Shown here piece by piece: positions 17,612-26,574 of a DNA stretch of 64,000 bases. Source of the stretch: Flagellimonas marinaquae (lineage in GTDB: Bacteria; Bacteroidota; Bacteroidia; Flavobacteriales; Flavobacteriaceae); the NCBI RefSeq assembly GCF_003992675.1, contig NZ_RZMZ01000004.1, positions 131,501-195,500 on the forward strand, given 5' to 3'. The first letter of the stretch is position 1, and each line of letters opens with the position of its first letter. The position numbers were made by a program, and so were the translations under genes. Under the pieces are notes generated by a model, which was not told the origin of the DNA, searched no databases, and saw only the letters and a program-made list of their open reading frames with translations.

Positions 17612-19348
17612 ATGAATATGAAAAAGAACATTTTATATATAGTAATAGCCGTTATCATAGGTTTGGGCGCAGGCTGGCTCATTTTTGGAAATAGCTCAGA
17701 CAATGCAGCAAATAAGGATACGTCTGATATGTCCGACCACGACCACTCTGGCGAGAGCGCAGAACAGATGTGGACGTGCTCTATGCACCCACAGATTATG
17801 CAACCCGAAGCTGGTGATTGCCCAATATGTGGAATGGACTTAATCCCTGCTGAAGCTGGTGCAGATGGTCTCGCTGCAAACGAGATAAAAATGACTGAAA
17901 ACGCAATGGCGTTAGCAAATATCCAGACTACTATTGTAGGAAATGCAAAAGCTGGCGATGATGATGGGATGATATCCCTTTCGGGAAAAATAGCGGCAAA
18001 CGAAGAAAACAATACCGTACAATCCAGCTATTTCAAAGGTAGGATAGAACAACTCAACGTTAACTATGAAGGTCAGCAAGTAAACCGTGGTCAGCTATTG
18101 GCAACCATTTACGCACCAGACCTTGTAGCGGCACAGCAGGAACTGATTACCGCAGCATCACTTAAGGAATCGCAACCAGCTTTATACAAAGCTGTTCGCA
18201 GCAAGCTCAAAAACTGGAAACTATCAGATACGCAAATCAATGCCATAGAAGAAAGTGGAACGGTACGTGAGAATTTCCGGATTTATGCAACGGTTTCCGG
18301 AACGGTTTCAGAAGTAATGGCAGCACAGGGCGATTATGTAAATCAAGGACAGCCTATTTTAAAGTTGAGCAACCTCAATTCGGTTTGGGCAGAATTTGAT
18401 GCCTATGAAAATCAAATAGCACAATTCAACGTTGGGCAAAAAATCAATATCACGACTAACGCCTTTCCAAACAAAGAATTTGAGGGAACAATTTCATTTA
18501 TTGACCCAATTTTAAATAATGCGACACGAACGGTAACGGTGCGGGCAACGCTTCAAAATAGAGAAGACCTATTTAAGCCAGGAATGTTTGTTACAGGTAA
18601 GGTTGAAGGGGCAACACAAACTATGGAAAATACACTTTCTGTTCCTGCAAGTGCTGTACTATGGACGGGCGAGCGCTCATTGGTATATGTAAAAACCAAT
18701 CCTAACGAGCCTGTATTTGAAATGCGCGAAGTAACCTTGGGCAATCGCTCTGGCGAAACTTACCAATTATCGGCTGGATTAGATAACGGCGATGAAATTG
18801 TTACCAATGGAACGTTTACGGTAGATGCAGCAGCACAATTACAGGGTAAAAAATCAATGATGAATCAGCAGATGATGCAGGATGAATCGGCTATGATGGG
18901 TGATATGGAAATGAGTTTCAGTAATGCGTTTAGTTCTGATTTCGACAAAGCATTACCATCATATCTCAAAATGAAAGATGCCCTTGTAGCAAGCGATGCA
19001 AGTCAAGTTTCCGCTTTCGCGAAAGCGACATCAGAAAAATTAAAAGCAATATCGACTGATGATTTAGGTACGATGGAAAAACAACATTTAACCAAAAGTA
19101 TTGAGATGCTGGATGCCATTGCAAACAATGATAATCTGGAAAACCAGCGCGCTCACTTCGTCATTCTAAACGAGAATATCGTGCCTATTGCAATGAGCAT
19201 AGAAAACTCGACAAATTATTACATTCAGAAATGCCCTATGGCAAATAACAATAAAGGTGCGGTATGGTTAAGTATGGAAGAAGAAATAAGAAATCCATAC
19301 TATGGCGATGCAATGTTGACTTGCGGAAGTGTGATTGATTCGTTGTAA
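17612..19348 (+). CDS. CusB-like periplasmic adaptor with Cys-rich N-terminal domain and C-terminal DUF3347
   Basis: 578 residues. An N-terminal anchor (about 5-25) is followed by a His/Asp-rich linker, then a heavy-metal-binding domain (about 50-76, TCSMHPQ...CPICGMDLIP) as in copA. The adaptor core (about 85-410) has the barrel-sandwich hybrid, hairpin (VAAQQELITAASL) and beta-barrel. A Met-rich linker (MNQQMMQDESAMMGDMEM) leads to DUF3347 (about 440-577) ending NNNKGAVWLSMEEE. Family knowledge: couples CusA to TolC and delivers Cu(I) to the pump. It is 10 kb away from cusA, separated by the other copper genes. Palindrome copy 4 is at 19012-19027. Confidence 0.9.
   Translation: MNMKKNILYIVIAVIIGLGAGWLIFGNSSDNAANKDTSDMSDHDHSGESAEQMWTCSMHPQIMQPEAGDCPICGMDLIPAEAGADGLAANEIKMTENAMALANIQTTIVGNAKAGDDDGMISLSGKIAANEENNTVQSSYFKGRIEQLNVNYEGQQVNRGQLLATIYAPDLVAAQQELITAASLKESQPALYKAVRSKLKNWKLSDTQINAIEESGTVRENFRIYATVSGTVSEVMAAQGDYVNQGQPILKLSNLNSVWAEFDAYENQIAQFNVGQKINITTNAFPNKEFEGTISFIDPILNNATRTVTVRATLQNREDLFKPGMFVTGKVEGATQTMENTLSVPASAVLWTGERSLVYVKTNPNEPVFEMREVTLGNRSGETYQLSAGLDNGDEIVTNGTFTVDAAAQLQGKKSMMNQQMMQDESAMMGDMEMSFSNAFSSDFDKALPSYLKMKDALVASDASQVSAFAKATSEKLKAISTDDLGTMEKQHLTKSIEMLDAIANNDNLENQRAHFVILNENIVPIAMSIENSTNYYIQKCPMANNNKGAVWLSMEEEIRNPYYGDAMLTCGSVIDSL
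19012..19027. repeat. Intragenic palindrome, copy 4
   Basis: CGCTTTCGCGAAAGCG inside the DUF3347 part of the adaptor gene, read as SAFAKATS. Confidence 0.85.
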
Positions 19349-19356
19349 AAATCATT

Positions 19357-19391
19357 TGCAACACAGTTGCACCAAAATATTTTTATCTTTG
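19357..19391 (+). promoter_or_regulatory. Promoter with dyad operator before the DUF6660 gene
   Basis: TGCAAC-ACA-GTTGCA (19357-19371) is a perfect 6+6 dyad, and 12 nt further on TATCTTTG (19384-19391) matches TAnnTTTG. The start codon GTG is at 19396. The dyad lies where a repressor would block polymerase. The Fur-family protein encoded at 26131 is a candidate regulator (inference). Confidence 0.5.
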
Positions 19392-19395
19392 CATT

Positions 19396-19713
19396 GTGAA
19401 AGTTGTAGCAATCGTAGCAATCATTTTATCGTTTTATTTCTTGGCACTCAATGTAGTGCCTTGTAGCGATGCGACAAATAGTGCCGATGATACCCAAGTT
19501 GTTACAGTAATTGATATTGATGGCGACCACGACCAAGACTGTGAGTTATGCTCGCCTTTCTGTCAATGTCATTGTTGTCACGTTCACACGATAAATTTTG
19601 GGCTTGTTGCATTTCAACCGCTACAGCCTGCTATTCCTCAAGAATTCTTTGCCCATTTCGATGACCTTGGCAAAGATATTCCCCATTCCCTTTTTCAGCC
19701 ACCTCGGGCATAA
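19396..19713 (+). CDS. DUF6660-type small Cys-rich protein
   Basis: 105 residues from a GTG. An N-terminal hydrophobic signal or anchor (about 1-22) ends at NVVPCSD. An acidic segment DIDGDHDQDCELC is followed by the cluster SPFCQCHCCHVHTI, with six Cys and several His in about 20 residues. The tail is FFAHFDDLGKDIPHSLFQPP. The pattern matches the DUF6660 family that precedes metal pumps in Bacteroidetes. The Cys/His cluster suggests periplasmic metal binding or sensing, which is untested. It opens the CzcA transcription unit after its own promoter. Confidence 0.78.
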   Translation: MKVVAIVAIILSFYFLALNVVPCSDATNSADDTQVVTVIDIDGDHDQDCELCSPFCQCHCCHVHTINFGLVAFQPLQPAIPQEFFAHFDDLGKDIPHSLFQPPRA

Positions 19714-19820
19714 TTCAGTTTTCATAGGATAACTATATCCTTTTTTGAAGTTTTCCTAATGGGAATGCTCAACTATGTTTTTGCTACGCGAAAACGCAAA
19801 CTCGTTTTTTAACTGAATTA
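19711..19820 (+). other. Structured leader between DUF6660 and czcA
   Basis: TAATTCAGTT (19711-19720) and AACTGAATTA (19811-19820) are perfect 10-bp inverted arms around 90 nt. Inside, AGGAT/ATCCT (19726-19741) is followed by TTTTTT, resembling a weak terminator. The two foldings could compete, as in an attenuator (inference). Confidence 0.4.
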
Positions 19821-19832
19821 ATACATTAATCT

Positions 19833-22800
19833 ATGATTAACAGAATCATTGATTTTTCAATCAATAACAAATTCATCATTGGTCTGTTCACGTTGACTCT
19901 TATAGGAGTTGGCATTTGGTCAATGGCAACAGTAAACCTTGGGTCTGTCCCAGATATTACCAATAATCAGGTGCAGGTCATCACGCAATCGCCCAATCTG
20001 GGAACGGAAGATATTGAACAGTTCGTAACCTATCCCGTAGAACTATCTATGGGTAATTTACCAGGCGTTACAGAAATAAGATCTATCTCACGCTTTGGCC
20101 TTTCCGTAGTTACTATCGTTTTTGAAGACGATATGGGAACCTATCTTCCTCGACAGCTGGTACAGGAAAAACTAAACGAACTGGGCGAATCTATCCCTGA
20201 AAAATTTGGAAGTCCATCTATGGGTCCCATCTCTACTGGTTTAGGTCAAATCTATGAATACACTATAAAGCCAGAGGAGGGTTTTGAAAACAAGTATTCG
20301 CCTATGGAACTGCGCACCGTGCAAGATTGGGTTATCAAACGACAACTCACATTACTGGAAGGCGTGGTAGAGGTCAACTCTTATGGAGGCAGTATTAAAC
20401 AGTACGAGGTCGCTGTCAACCCAGATAAGTTGAATAGTTTGGGTATTAGTATTTCACAAGTGTATGAGGCTCTCGCTCGGAACAATGTGAATACAGGCGG
20501 TGCTTACATAGAAAAAAATAAAATGTCAAATTTCATAAGAGGTGAAGGTCTTATTCGCTCTTTGGAAGACATTAAAGATATTTCGATTATTAACGAGGGC
20601 AACATTCCCGTAACTATTGGAGATGTTGCAACACGCGTCCATTTTGGGAATCAGGTACGTTATGGTGCTTTTACGCAAGACGGTAAGGAAGCCGTGGGAG
20701 GAATAATAATGATGCTAAAAGGTTCAAACCCTAATGCGGTTATTCAAAATGTTAAGAATCGTATGGCAGAAATTGAAAAATCCCTGCCAGAAGGTCTCAC
20801 TATCGCCCCTATCATTGATCGTAGTGAGCTAATTGCCAGAACGACCGATACCGTTAAAACCAATTTACTGGAAGGCGCCCTAATCGTGATATTTGCCCTT
20901 GTTTTATTGTTGGGTAGTTTAAGAGGTGGCATCATAACGGCCACGACCATACCGTTGTCCTTGCTTTTTGCCTTTATATTAATGAAGCAATTTAATGTAT
21001 GGGCAAACTTAATGAGCTTGGGAGCTATAGACTTTGGGATTATTATAGATGGTGCCGTGATTATTATAGAAGGAACGGTGTATGAGATCCAAAAACGGAT
21101 TAGGTCTGGAAAGCTAAAATTCAATCAAGGCGTAATGGATAAAGTAGCCTATGATGCCGGAACCACGATGATGGGTTCTGCTTTTTTCGGGCAGATCATT
21201 ATCCTTATAGTTTTTACACCTATACTTTTCCTTACAGGTGTAGAAGGTAAAATGTTCAAACCGATGGCATACACCTTTGGTTTTGCTATGATAGGTGCAA
21301 TTATTCTGTGTCTTACCTATGTCCCAATGATGTCTGCGCTTTTTATGAAACCAGTTCAAAACACCAAAAGCTGGTTTGGCAAATTTGAGCGTTGGCTTGA
21401 AAAGATAAGTGATAAAATTATTGGTGCTATACATAGTGCTTATAAGCCATTATTAAAAGGTGCACTGCGGCTTAAGCTTATCGTGTTATCATCTTCTGCT
21501 GTTCTACTTATTATTGCTGGTTTTATATTTTCTAATATGGGTGGAGAATTTGTGCCGCAGCTCGATGAAGGAGATATAGCAATGCAGGCGTTTATAAGAC
21601 CAGGAAGCTCGCTCACAGAATCCATTGAAGTTTCAAAGAAAATAGAAACTATCCTATTAGAAAATTTTCCTGAAATTAAAACGGTAACAGCACGTATAGG
21701 TGTGGCAGATATACCTACAGATCCTATGCCTATGGATATTGCAGATATGTACATCATTCTCAATAAGGATATGGACGAGTGGACAACTGCTTCTACTAAA
21801 GAAGGTTTGATTGAAGCCATAAGGGATAAACTGGATGATGAACTCGTCGGGGTTAATTTATCATTTACCCAACCGGTCGAATTAAGATTTAATGAGCTTT
21901 TAGAAGGCGTAAGAGAGGATATTGCAGTAAAGCTATATGGCGAAGATTTAGAGGTGTTATCAGACAAGGTTCAGGAAATGGCAGCTATTATAAAGACCGT
22001 TCCTGGCGCGGGCGATGTGAGTGCAGAACGTACAGCTGGACTACCACAAATGACCGTAAAGTTCAGACGAGATAAAATGGCGCAATATGGACTGGATATT
22101 CAAAAAGTAAATGATTACATAAGTACTGCTTTTGCAGGTGGTACCGCTGGCGTCATTTTTGAAGGCGAGAAACGATTTGATCTGGTGGTACGATTTGATG
22201 AAAGCCATAGAAAAAGTATTGATGACCTGCGCACGATGTACATCGATCTTAAGGATGGAAGCCAGGTACCCATTATTGAAATAGCAGAGATTGAATACGT
22301 GCCTGGACCTATGCAAATCTCACGTGACAATACGTATAGAAGAACCTATGTAGGTGTAAATGCACGAGGCAGAGATGTGGAGTCTGTTGTAAAAGATATA
22401 CAACAAAAGTTAGATGAAGAACTGGACTTGCCATCAGGATATTATATTACCTATGGTGGAGAGTTTGAAAACCTACAAAGCGCTAAGGATCGTTTAACAA
22501 TTGTTGTGCCCATCGCCCTGTTCTTGATATTTGTACTGTTATACTTTGCCTTAAAATCCTTTTCACAATCGCTAATGATTTACATCGCGATACCCTTGGC
22601 GGCCATTGGTGGTGTGTTTGCTTTATGGCTTCGAGATATGCCATTTAGTATTTCGGCAGGTGTAGGATTTATTGTGCTATTTGGTGTCGCAGTTCTTAAC
22701 GGGCTGGTACTTATTAACCGATTTAATTCTTTAAAGGAAGAAGGTGTTACAAGCATAAAGGATAGAATATTTCAAGGGACTAAAGAACGTATTCGCCCCA

Positions 22801-24254
22801 TTATGCTCACGGCTACCACAGATATTTTTGGGTTTTTACCTATGGCATTTTCCACATCAGCCGGTGCAGAGGTGCAACAACCGCTCGCTACGGTAGTTAT
22901 TGGTGGGATGCTTACGGCCACCCTACTCACGTTGATAGTACTTCCTGTACTCTATATCTTTATAGAAAAGCGACGTGAGCGCAAAGACCAGAACAAGATT
23001 GGTTCGTTTAATCCGCAAGCATTGACCACGATTTTAATACTTGGTTTTATGTTAGGTGGTACCGCTTTGGCGAAAGCGCAACAAACACAAGCACCTGTGC
23101 CAGACCTCATTGTTCAGGATAGCATTACACCCATTACCTTATCTCGGGCTGTAGAAATTGCCAAAGAGAATTATCCAGCACTCAAGACGAGCCAACTCGA
23201 AATAGAAAGACAGAGCGCACTCACGGGCAATGCCTATGACTTCGGTAATACTAAAGTATTTACAGGTGGCGAAGAAGTGGCAGATGGTCAGGGCATTTAT
23301 ACCTTGATAGGTATCGGTCAACAAAATATTGATCTATTGGGAATAGGTGCCAAAAAACGCTTGCAACAACAACGCATCCAGTTAGCCGAAACAGCTTTTG
23401 ACCTATCTGAAATCCAGATAGAACTGGAAGTCAAAAAAGCCTGGTCAGAAGCTTTTCAGGCAAAGAAGAAATTTGTTCTTTATCGAGAACTGGACAGCAT
23501 TTATGGTCAATTTGCACAATCTGTAGAACTCAATTTTGAAGTCGAAGCCATTTCGAGACTGGAATATGCTGCTGCGCGCAATCAAGCGTTACAGATAACC
23601 AACAGGTTTCAGCAGGCAGAAACAGATTATTTAATCGCATTACAAAAACTCAATCTTTGGTTGACACCAGATACGATGTACACCGTAGCTGATGAATTTG
23701 AAGCTACCGAAATTTCGGTGTTAGAGACTGATGATACATTGGATGAACATCCCGAGTTATCGCTTTCGCGAAAGCGTATAGACGAAGCACAAGCAAGCTA
23801 TGATGCAGCAAGGGCAAGCTTACTGCCCCAGTTTAATCTGCAAGGTGGCCTGCAACGTGTAAATGGCGATAGTGGTTTCTACACCTATCAGGCAGGGATT
23901 TCCATACCGCTGTTTTCTGGCCCAGACCGCAGCCGCGCAAAAGCTGCTAAACTGGATGCACAGATTGCAGAAACCAATGCCGCATTCAAACAACGCGAGC
24001 TGCAATCCCAATATACACAAGCACAGCAAAATTATACACGATGGCGAGATACTTGGTTTTTCTATAAAACCGAAGCTCTGCCACTTGCCATAGACCAGCG
24101 CAAAGGCGCATTGCTCGCCTACAAAGAAGGTGCGCTTGATTATGCAGCATTCACGCAAATTATACGTGATGCCATACAGACCGAAATGGATGCACTGGAC
24201 GCACTCGATAATTATTTAGAAGCCTTGTTTAAACTACAATATTTCCAAAACTAA
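19833..24254 (+). CDS. CzcA-type divalent-cation RND pump fused to a TolC-like outer-membrane factor
   Basis: 1473 residues. Residues 1-1045 form a complete RND permease with the TM4 motif LGAIDFGIIIDGAVIIIEG (about 395-414), close to the DFGxxxDGAVxxxEN signature of Co/Zn/Cd/Ni pumps, with Gly in place of the last Asn. After a hydrophobic segment (about 1062-1083, ending TALAKAQQ) comes a full TolC-like region (about 1100-1473) of long helices (AVEIAKENYPALKTSQLE onward). The fusion joins an inner-membrane pump to an outer-membrane channel. The adaptor gene follows 6 nt later. A one-mismatch palindrome lies exactly at the fusion joint (23063-23078) and a perfect one in the TolC part (23761-23776). 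Confidence 0.92.
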   Translation: MINRIIDFSINNKFIIGLFTLTLIGVGIWSMATVNLGSVPDITNNQVQVITQSPNLGTEDIEQFVTYPVELSMGNLPGVTEIRSISRFGLSVVTIVFEDDMGTYLPRQLVQEKLNELGESIPEKFGSPSMGPISTGLGQIYEYTIKPEEGFENKYSPMELRTVQDWVIKRQLTLLEGVVEVNSYGGSIKQYEVAVNPDKLNSLGISISQVYEALARNNVNTGGAYIEKNKMSNFIRGEGLIRSLEDIKDISIINEGNIPVTIGDVATRVHFGNQVRYGAFTQDGKEAVGGIIMMLKGSNPNAVIQNVKNRMAEIEKSLPEGLTIAPIIDRSELIARTTDTVKTNLLEGALIVIFALVLLLGSLRGGIITATTIPLSLLFAFILMKQFNVWANLMSLGAIDFGIIIDGAVIIIEGTVYEIQKRIRSGKLKFNQGVMDKVAYDAGTTMMGSAFFGQIIILIVFTPILFLTGVEGKMFKPMAYTFGFAMIGAIILCLTYVPMMSALFMKPVQNTKSWFGKFERWLEKISDKIIGAIHSAYKPLLKGALRLKLIVLSSSAVLLIIAGFIFSNMGGEFVPQLDEGDIAMQAFIRPGSSLTESIEVSKKIETILLENFPEIKTVTARIGVADIPTDPMPMDIADMYIILNKDMDEWTTASTKEGLIEAIRDKLDDELVGVNLSFTQPVELRFNELLEGVREDIAVKLYGEDLEVLSDKVQEMAAIIKTVPGAGDVSAERTAGLPQMTVKFRRDKMAQYGLDIQKVNDYISTAFAGGTAGVIFEGEKRFDLVVRFDESHRKSIDDLRTMYIDLKDGSQVPIIEIAEIEYVPGPMQISRDNTYRRTYVGVNARGRDVESVVKDIQQKLDEELDLPSGYYITYGGEFENLQSAKDRLTIVVPIALFLIFVLLYFALKSFSQSLMIYIAIPLAAIGGVFALWLRDMPFSISAGVGFIVLFGVAVLNGLVLINRFNSLKEEGVTSIKDRIFQGTKERIRPIMLTATTDIFGFLPMAFSTSAGAEVQQPLATVVIGGMLTATLLTLIVLPVLYIFIEKRRERKDQNKIGSFNPQALTTILILGFMLGGTALAKAQQTQAPVPDLIVQDSITPITLSRAVEIAKENYPALKTSQLEIERQSALTGNAYDFGNTKVFTGGEEVADGQGIYTLIGIGQQNIDLLGIGAKKRLQQQRIQLAETAFDLSEIQIELEVKKAWSEAFQAKKKFVLYRELDSIYGQFAQSVELNFEVEAISRLEYAAARNQALQITNRFQQAETDYLIALQKLNLWLTPDTMYTVADEFEATEISVLETDDTLDEHPELSLSRKRIDEAQASYDAARASLLPQFNLQGGLQRVNGDSGFYTYQAGISIPLFSGPDRSRAKAAKLDAQIAETNAAFKQRELQSQYTQAQQNYTRWRDTWFFYKTEALPLAIDQRKGALLAYKEGALDYAAFTQIIRDAIQTEMDALDALDNYLEALFKLQYFQN
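23063..23078. repeat. Intragenic palindrome, copy 5 (one mismatch)
   Basis: CGCTTTGGCGAAAGCG at the joint between the RND and TolC parts, encoding the ALAKA cleavage-like site. One base differs from the consensus. Confidence 0.65.
23761..23776. repeat. Intragenic palindrome, copy 6
   Basis: CGCTTTCGCGAAAGCG inside the TolC-like part, read as LSRKRI. This is the same reading frame as copy 1. Confidence 0.85.
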
Positions 24255-24260
24255 AAAAAG

Positions 24261-25490
24261 ATGAAAAAATTAAAATATATACCGATTACCACAATGCTTA
24301 TGGCATTGACATTATTCAGCTGTGGCGAGTCAAAAACTGAAGATGGCCACGATGAAGCCACCCATTCTGAAACAGAAGAAAATCACTCTGAAGGGGAAGA
24401 TGAAGAAGATAATATGGAAGGCGAAGCTAAGGAAGTAATGCTCACGGCACAGCAGTTTGAAGCCTTACAGATGGAAATTGACACGCTCTCACAACGTTAT
24501 ATGAGCGGTTATGTAGAAACAAATGGCACGCTGGAAGTACCACCCCAAAACGAAGCATCCATTACCGCCATAACAGGAGCAAATGTGGCATCCATAGAAG
24601 TAATAGAAGGTGATGAAGTGAAAAAAAATCAAGCGGTTGCCTATCTCTCACATCCCAGCATCATACAGATACAGAGCGATTACTTAAATGCACACAGCAA
24701 CAGTCGGTTTTTAAAACAAGAATACGAACGTCAAAAAAGGCTTTATGAAGCTGGTGTGGCATCTGGTATGAATTTCCAAAAGGCAACGGCAGACTATCAG
24801 TCATCTACCGCAATGGTAAACGGGCTGGAAGCACAATTGCGACAGTACAACATCAATGTGAATGGCGTGCGCAATGGCACTATCTACCAGCGTGTTGCAT
24901 TGCGCAGTCCCATTGCAGGGGTTGTAGAAAAAGTTTTTATAAAAACTGGACAATATGTGGAGCCACAGACCAACCTAATGGAAATAGTAGATACAGACCA
25001 CGTACACGCAGATTTAATGGTTTTCGAAAAAGATGTTGATAGGGTAAAAAAAGGTCAACAAGTACGATTTAGCGTTCAATCAAGACCAGGAACGGAACTC
25101 GTTGCCGAAATTTATTCAGTAGGAAAAACCTTCGAGCAAGATCCTAAAGCGGTGCACGTACACGCAGAAATTGAGAACAAAGGTGGTGGTCTTATCTCAG
25201 GAATGTACATTAAAGGTAGGATTGAAGTTGATAACGATGAAACCGCTGAAACCGCATTACCAGAAAGTGCCATTATTACAGAAGGTGGTAGGGATTATGT
25301 GTTTAAAGCGCAAAGGGAAGGCAACACTTGGAGTTTTATACCAGTAGAAGTCACTACGGGCGAGAAGGATGGTGACTGGATAGCCATACGTTTTTTTGAA
25401 ACCCCAGACCCAAATACTCATTTTGCCTTTAATAATGCCTATTACCTTATGGGAGAGATGAAAAAAGGGGAACTTGGTGACGATGATTAA
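24261..25490 (+). CDS. CzcB-like periplasmic adaptor lipoprotein
   Basis: 409 residues. The lipoprotein signal ends at LFSCGES (Cys21). A very acidic, His-bearing linker (about 25-55) could collect cations. The membrane-fusion core spans about 75-395: a lipoyl-type half (ANVASIEVIEGDEVKKNQ), helical hairpin (SRFLKQEYERQKRLYEAGVA), second lipoyl half (LRSPIAGVVEKVFIKTGQYV) and beta-barrel. Family knowledge: links the RND pump to its outer-membrane factor. It starts 6 nt after the fused czcA-tolC gene, so this pump is encoded by two genes. Confidence 0.9.
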   Translation: MKKLKYIPITTMLMALTLFSCGESKTEDGHDEATHSETEENHSEGEDEEDNMEGEAKEVMLTAQQFEALQMEIDTLSQRYMSGYVETNGTLEVPPQNEASITAITGANVASIEVIEGDEVKKNQAVAYLSHPSIIQIQSDYLNAHSNSRFLKQEYERQKRLYEAGVASGMNFQKATADYQSSTAMVNGLEAQLRQYNINVNGVRNGTIYQRVALRSPIAGVVEKVFIKTGQYVEPQTNLMEIVDTDHVHADLMVFEKDVDRVKKGQQVRFSVQSRPGTELVAEIYSVGKTFEQDPKAVHVHAEIENKGGGLISGMYIKGRIEVDNDETAETALPESAIITEGGRDYVFKAQREGNTWSFIPVEVTTGEKDGDWIAIRFFETPDPNTHFAFNNAYYLMGEMKKGELGDDD

Positions 25491-25496
25491 AATGGA

Positions 25497-26138
25497 ATGA
25501 AAGAAAAAAGAAAGAAAAACTTAAAAGTAGCAAGAACCTTACAGATTTGGAACGTCATCTACGATGTTATTGAAGTTGCGGTCTCGCTTATTGCTGGATT
25601 TACGGCAAATAGTTCGGCTCTGATAGGTTGGGGATTGGACAGCACGATTGAAGTGGTTAGTGCGGGAACATTAGGCTGGCGACTACACGGCGAGATTAAA
25701 GGTATCGATGAAGAAAAAGTAAAACGAAGACAAAAAATCACGTTAAACGTAATTGCAGTTTCCTTTACGCTCATCTGTATTTTCATTTCCTACGATTCCA
25801 TTACAAAGCTTATAAATAAAGAAACCGCAAACTGGAGCACGATGGGACTGATTATATTATTGGTTTCCCTGGTTGTAAATCCTATCCTGATCTATTTCAA
25901 AAGAAAGTATGGAAAGAAATTAGACAGTCCAGCCTTGCTGGCTGATGCTAAAGACACCTTTATTTGCTTATACCAAACCGTGGTCGTACTTATAGGATTG
26001 CTATTGGTCAACTGGTTAGGCTGGTGGTGGGCAGATCCTGTGGCGGCATTACTTATCGTTCCGTACGCTGCAAAAGAAGGCTATGAAGCCTACAATAAAG
26101 CTAAAAATATCAATTATAACACCGCACAAAATGACTGA
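25497..26138 (+). CDS. CDF-like cation transporter (short form)
   Basis: 213 residues, about five predicted membrane helices. The opening NVIYDVIEVAVSLIAGF and SALIGWGLDSTIEVVSAG carry the CDF helix-2 pattern with Asp, and LADAKDTFICLYQTVV carries the helix-5 pattern with Asp. It lacks the large cytosolic C-terminal domain of usual CDF exporters, ending soon after the last helix. Probable divalent-cation exporter of the inner membrane. It stands 6 nt after czcB and overlaps the Fur-like gene by 8 nt. Confidence 0.8.
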   Translation: MKEKRKKNLKVARTLQIWNVIYDVIEVAVSLIAGFTANSSALIGWGLDSTIEVVSAGTLGWRLHGEIKGIDEEKVKRRQKITLNVIAVSFTLICIFISYDSITKLINKETANWSTMGLIILLVSLVVNPILIYFKRKYGKKLDSPALLADAKDTFICLYQTVVVLIGLLLVNWLGWWWADPVAALLIVPYAAKEGYEAYNKAKNINYNTAQND

Positions 26139-26553
26139 AATTGAAAAAACATTAAATGACCATAACGTGCGTCCCACCGCAATGCGCATCTTGATTTATA
26201 AGTATATGGCCGATAGGGATGCCGCCATCGCCCTGACTGATATTGAGAATGCTTTCGCAAAAGCGGATAGAACCACATTGTACCGAACCCTAAAAACGTT
26301 TGAAGAAAAAAACGTGGTGCATCACATAGATGACGGAACTGGAATCTCTAAATACGCACTTTGTGAAGAAGGCTGTAATTGTGAAATAGAACAGGATTTG
26401 CATTTACATTTTCATTGCACTAACTGTGACGAAACAGTTTGTTTAACGGAACAAAAAATCCCGCATATCAATTTGCCAGATGGATATTTGGCAGAGGATG
26501 TTAATCTCGTGGTTACGGGAATATGCGAAAAATGCAGCAGTAATTTACTTTAA
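26131..26553 (+). CDS. Fur-family transcriptional regulator
   Basis: 140 residues from the ATG at 26131, which overlaps the CDF stop. A longer reading from 26083 is rejected. The winged-helix part (about 1-80) has the family motif RPTAMRILIYKYM and DRTTLYRTLKTFEEKNVVHHI. The dimer and metal part (about 85-140) has HLHFHCTNCDETVCL and CEKCSSN, i.e. two CxxC pairs for structural zinc, and His residues for sensing. The sensed metal cannot be told from sequence; Zur- or Fur-like are both possible. Embedded in the czc transcript, it may autoregulate it through the dyad at 19357 (inference). A one-mismatch palindrome is at 26251-26264. Confidence 0.9.
   Translation: MTEIEKTLNDHNVRPTAMRILIYKYMADRDAAIALTDIENAFAKADRTTLYRTLKTFEEKNVVHHIDDGTGISKYALCEEGCNCEIEQDLHLHFHCTNCDETVCLTEQKIPHINLPDGYLAEDVNLVVTGICEKCSSNLL
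26251..26264. repeat. Intragenic palindrome, copy 7 (one mismatch)
   Basis: GCTTTCGCAAAAGC in the Fur-like gene, encoding AFAKA. One base differs from the 14-bp core. Confidence 0.6.
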
Positions 26554-26574
26554 TAAACAAACGAACAAATTAGA

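Noticed and set aside
5213-26264. CRISPR array or transposon ends for the repeated palindrome
   Set aside because: Spacing is irregular (kilobases), copies lie in frame inside genes and no spacers or transposase accompany them.
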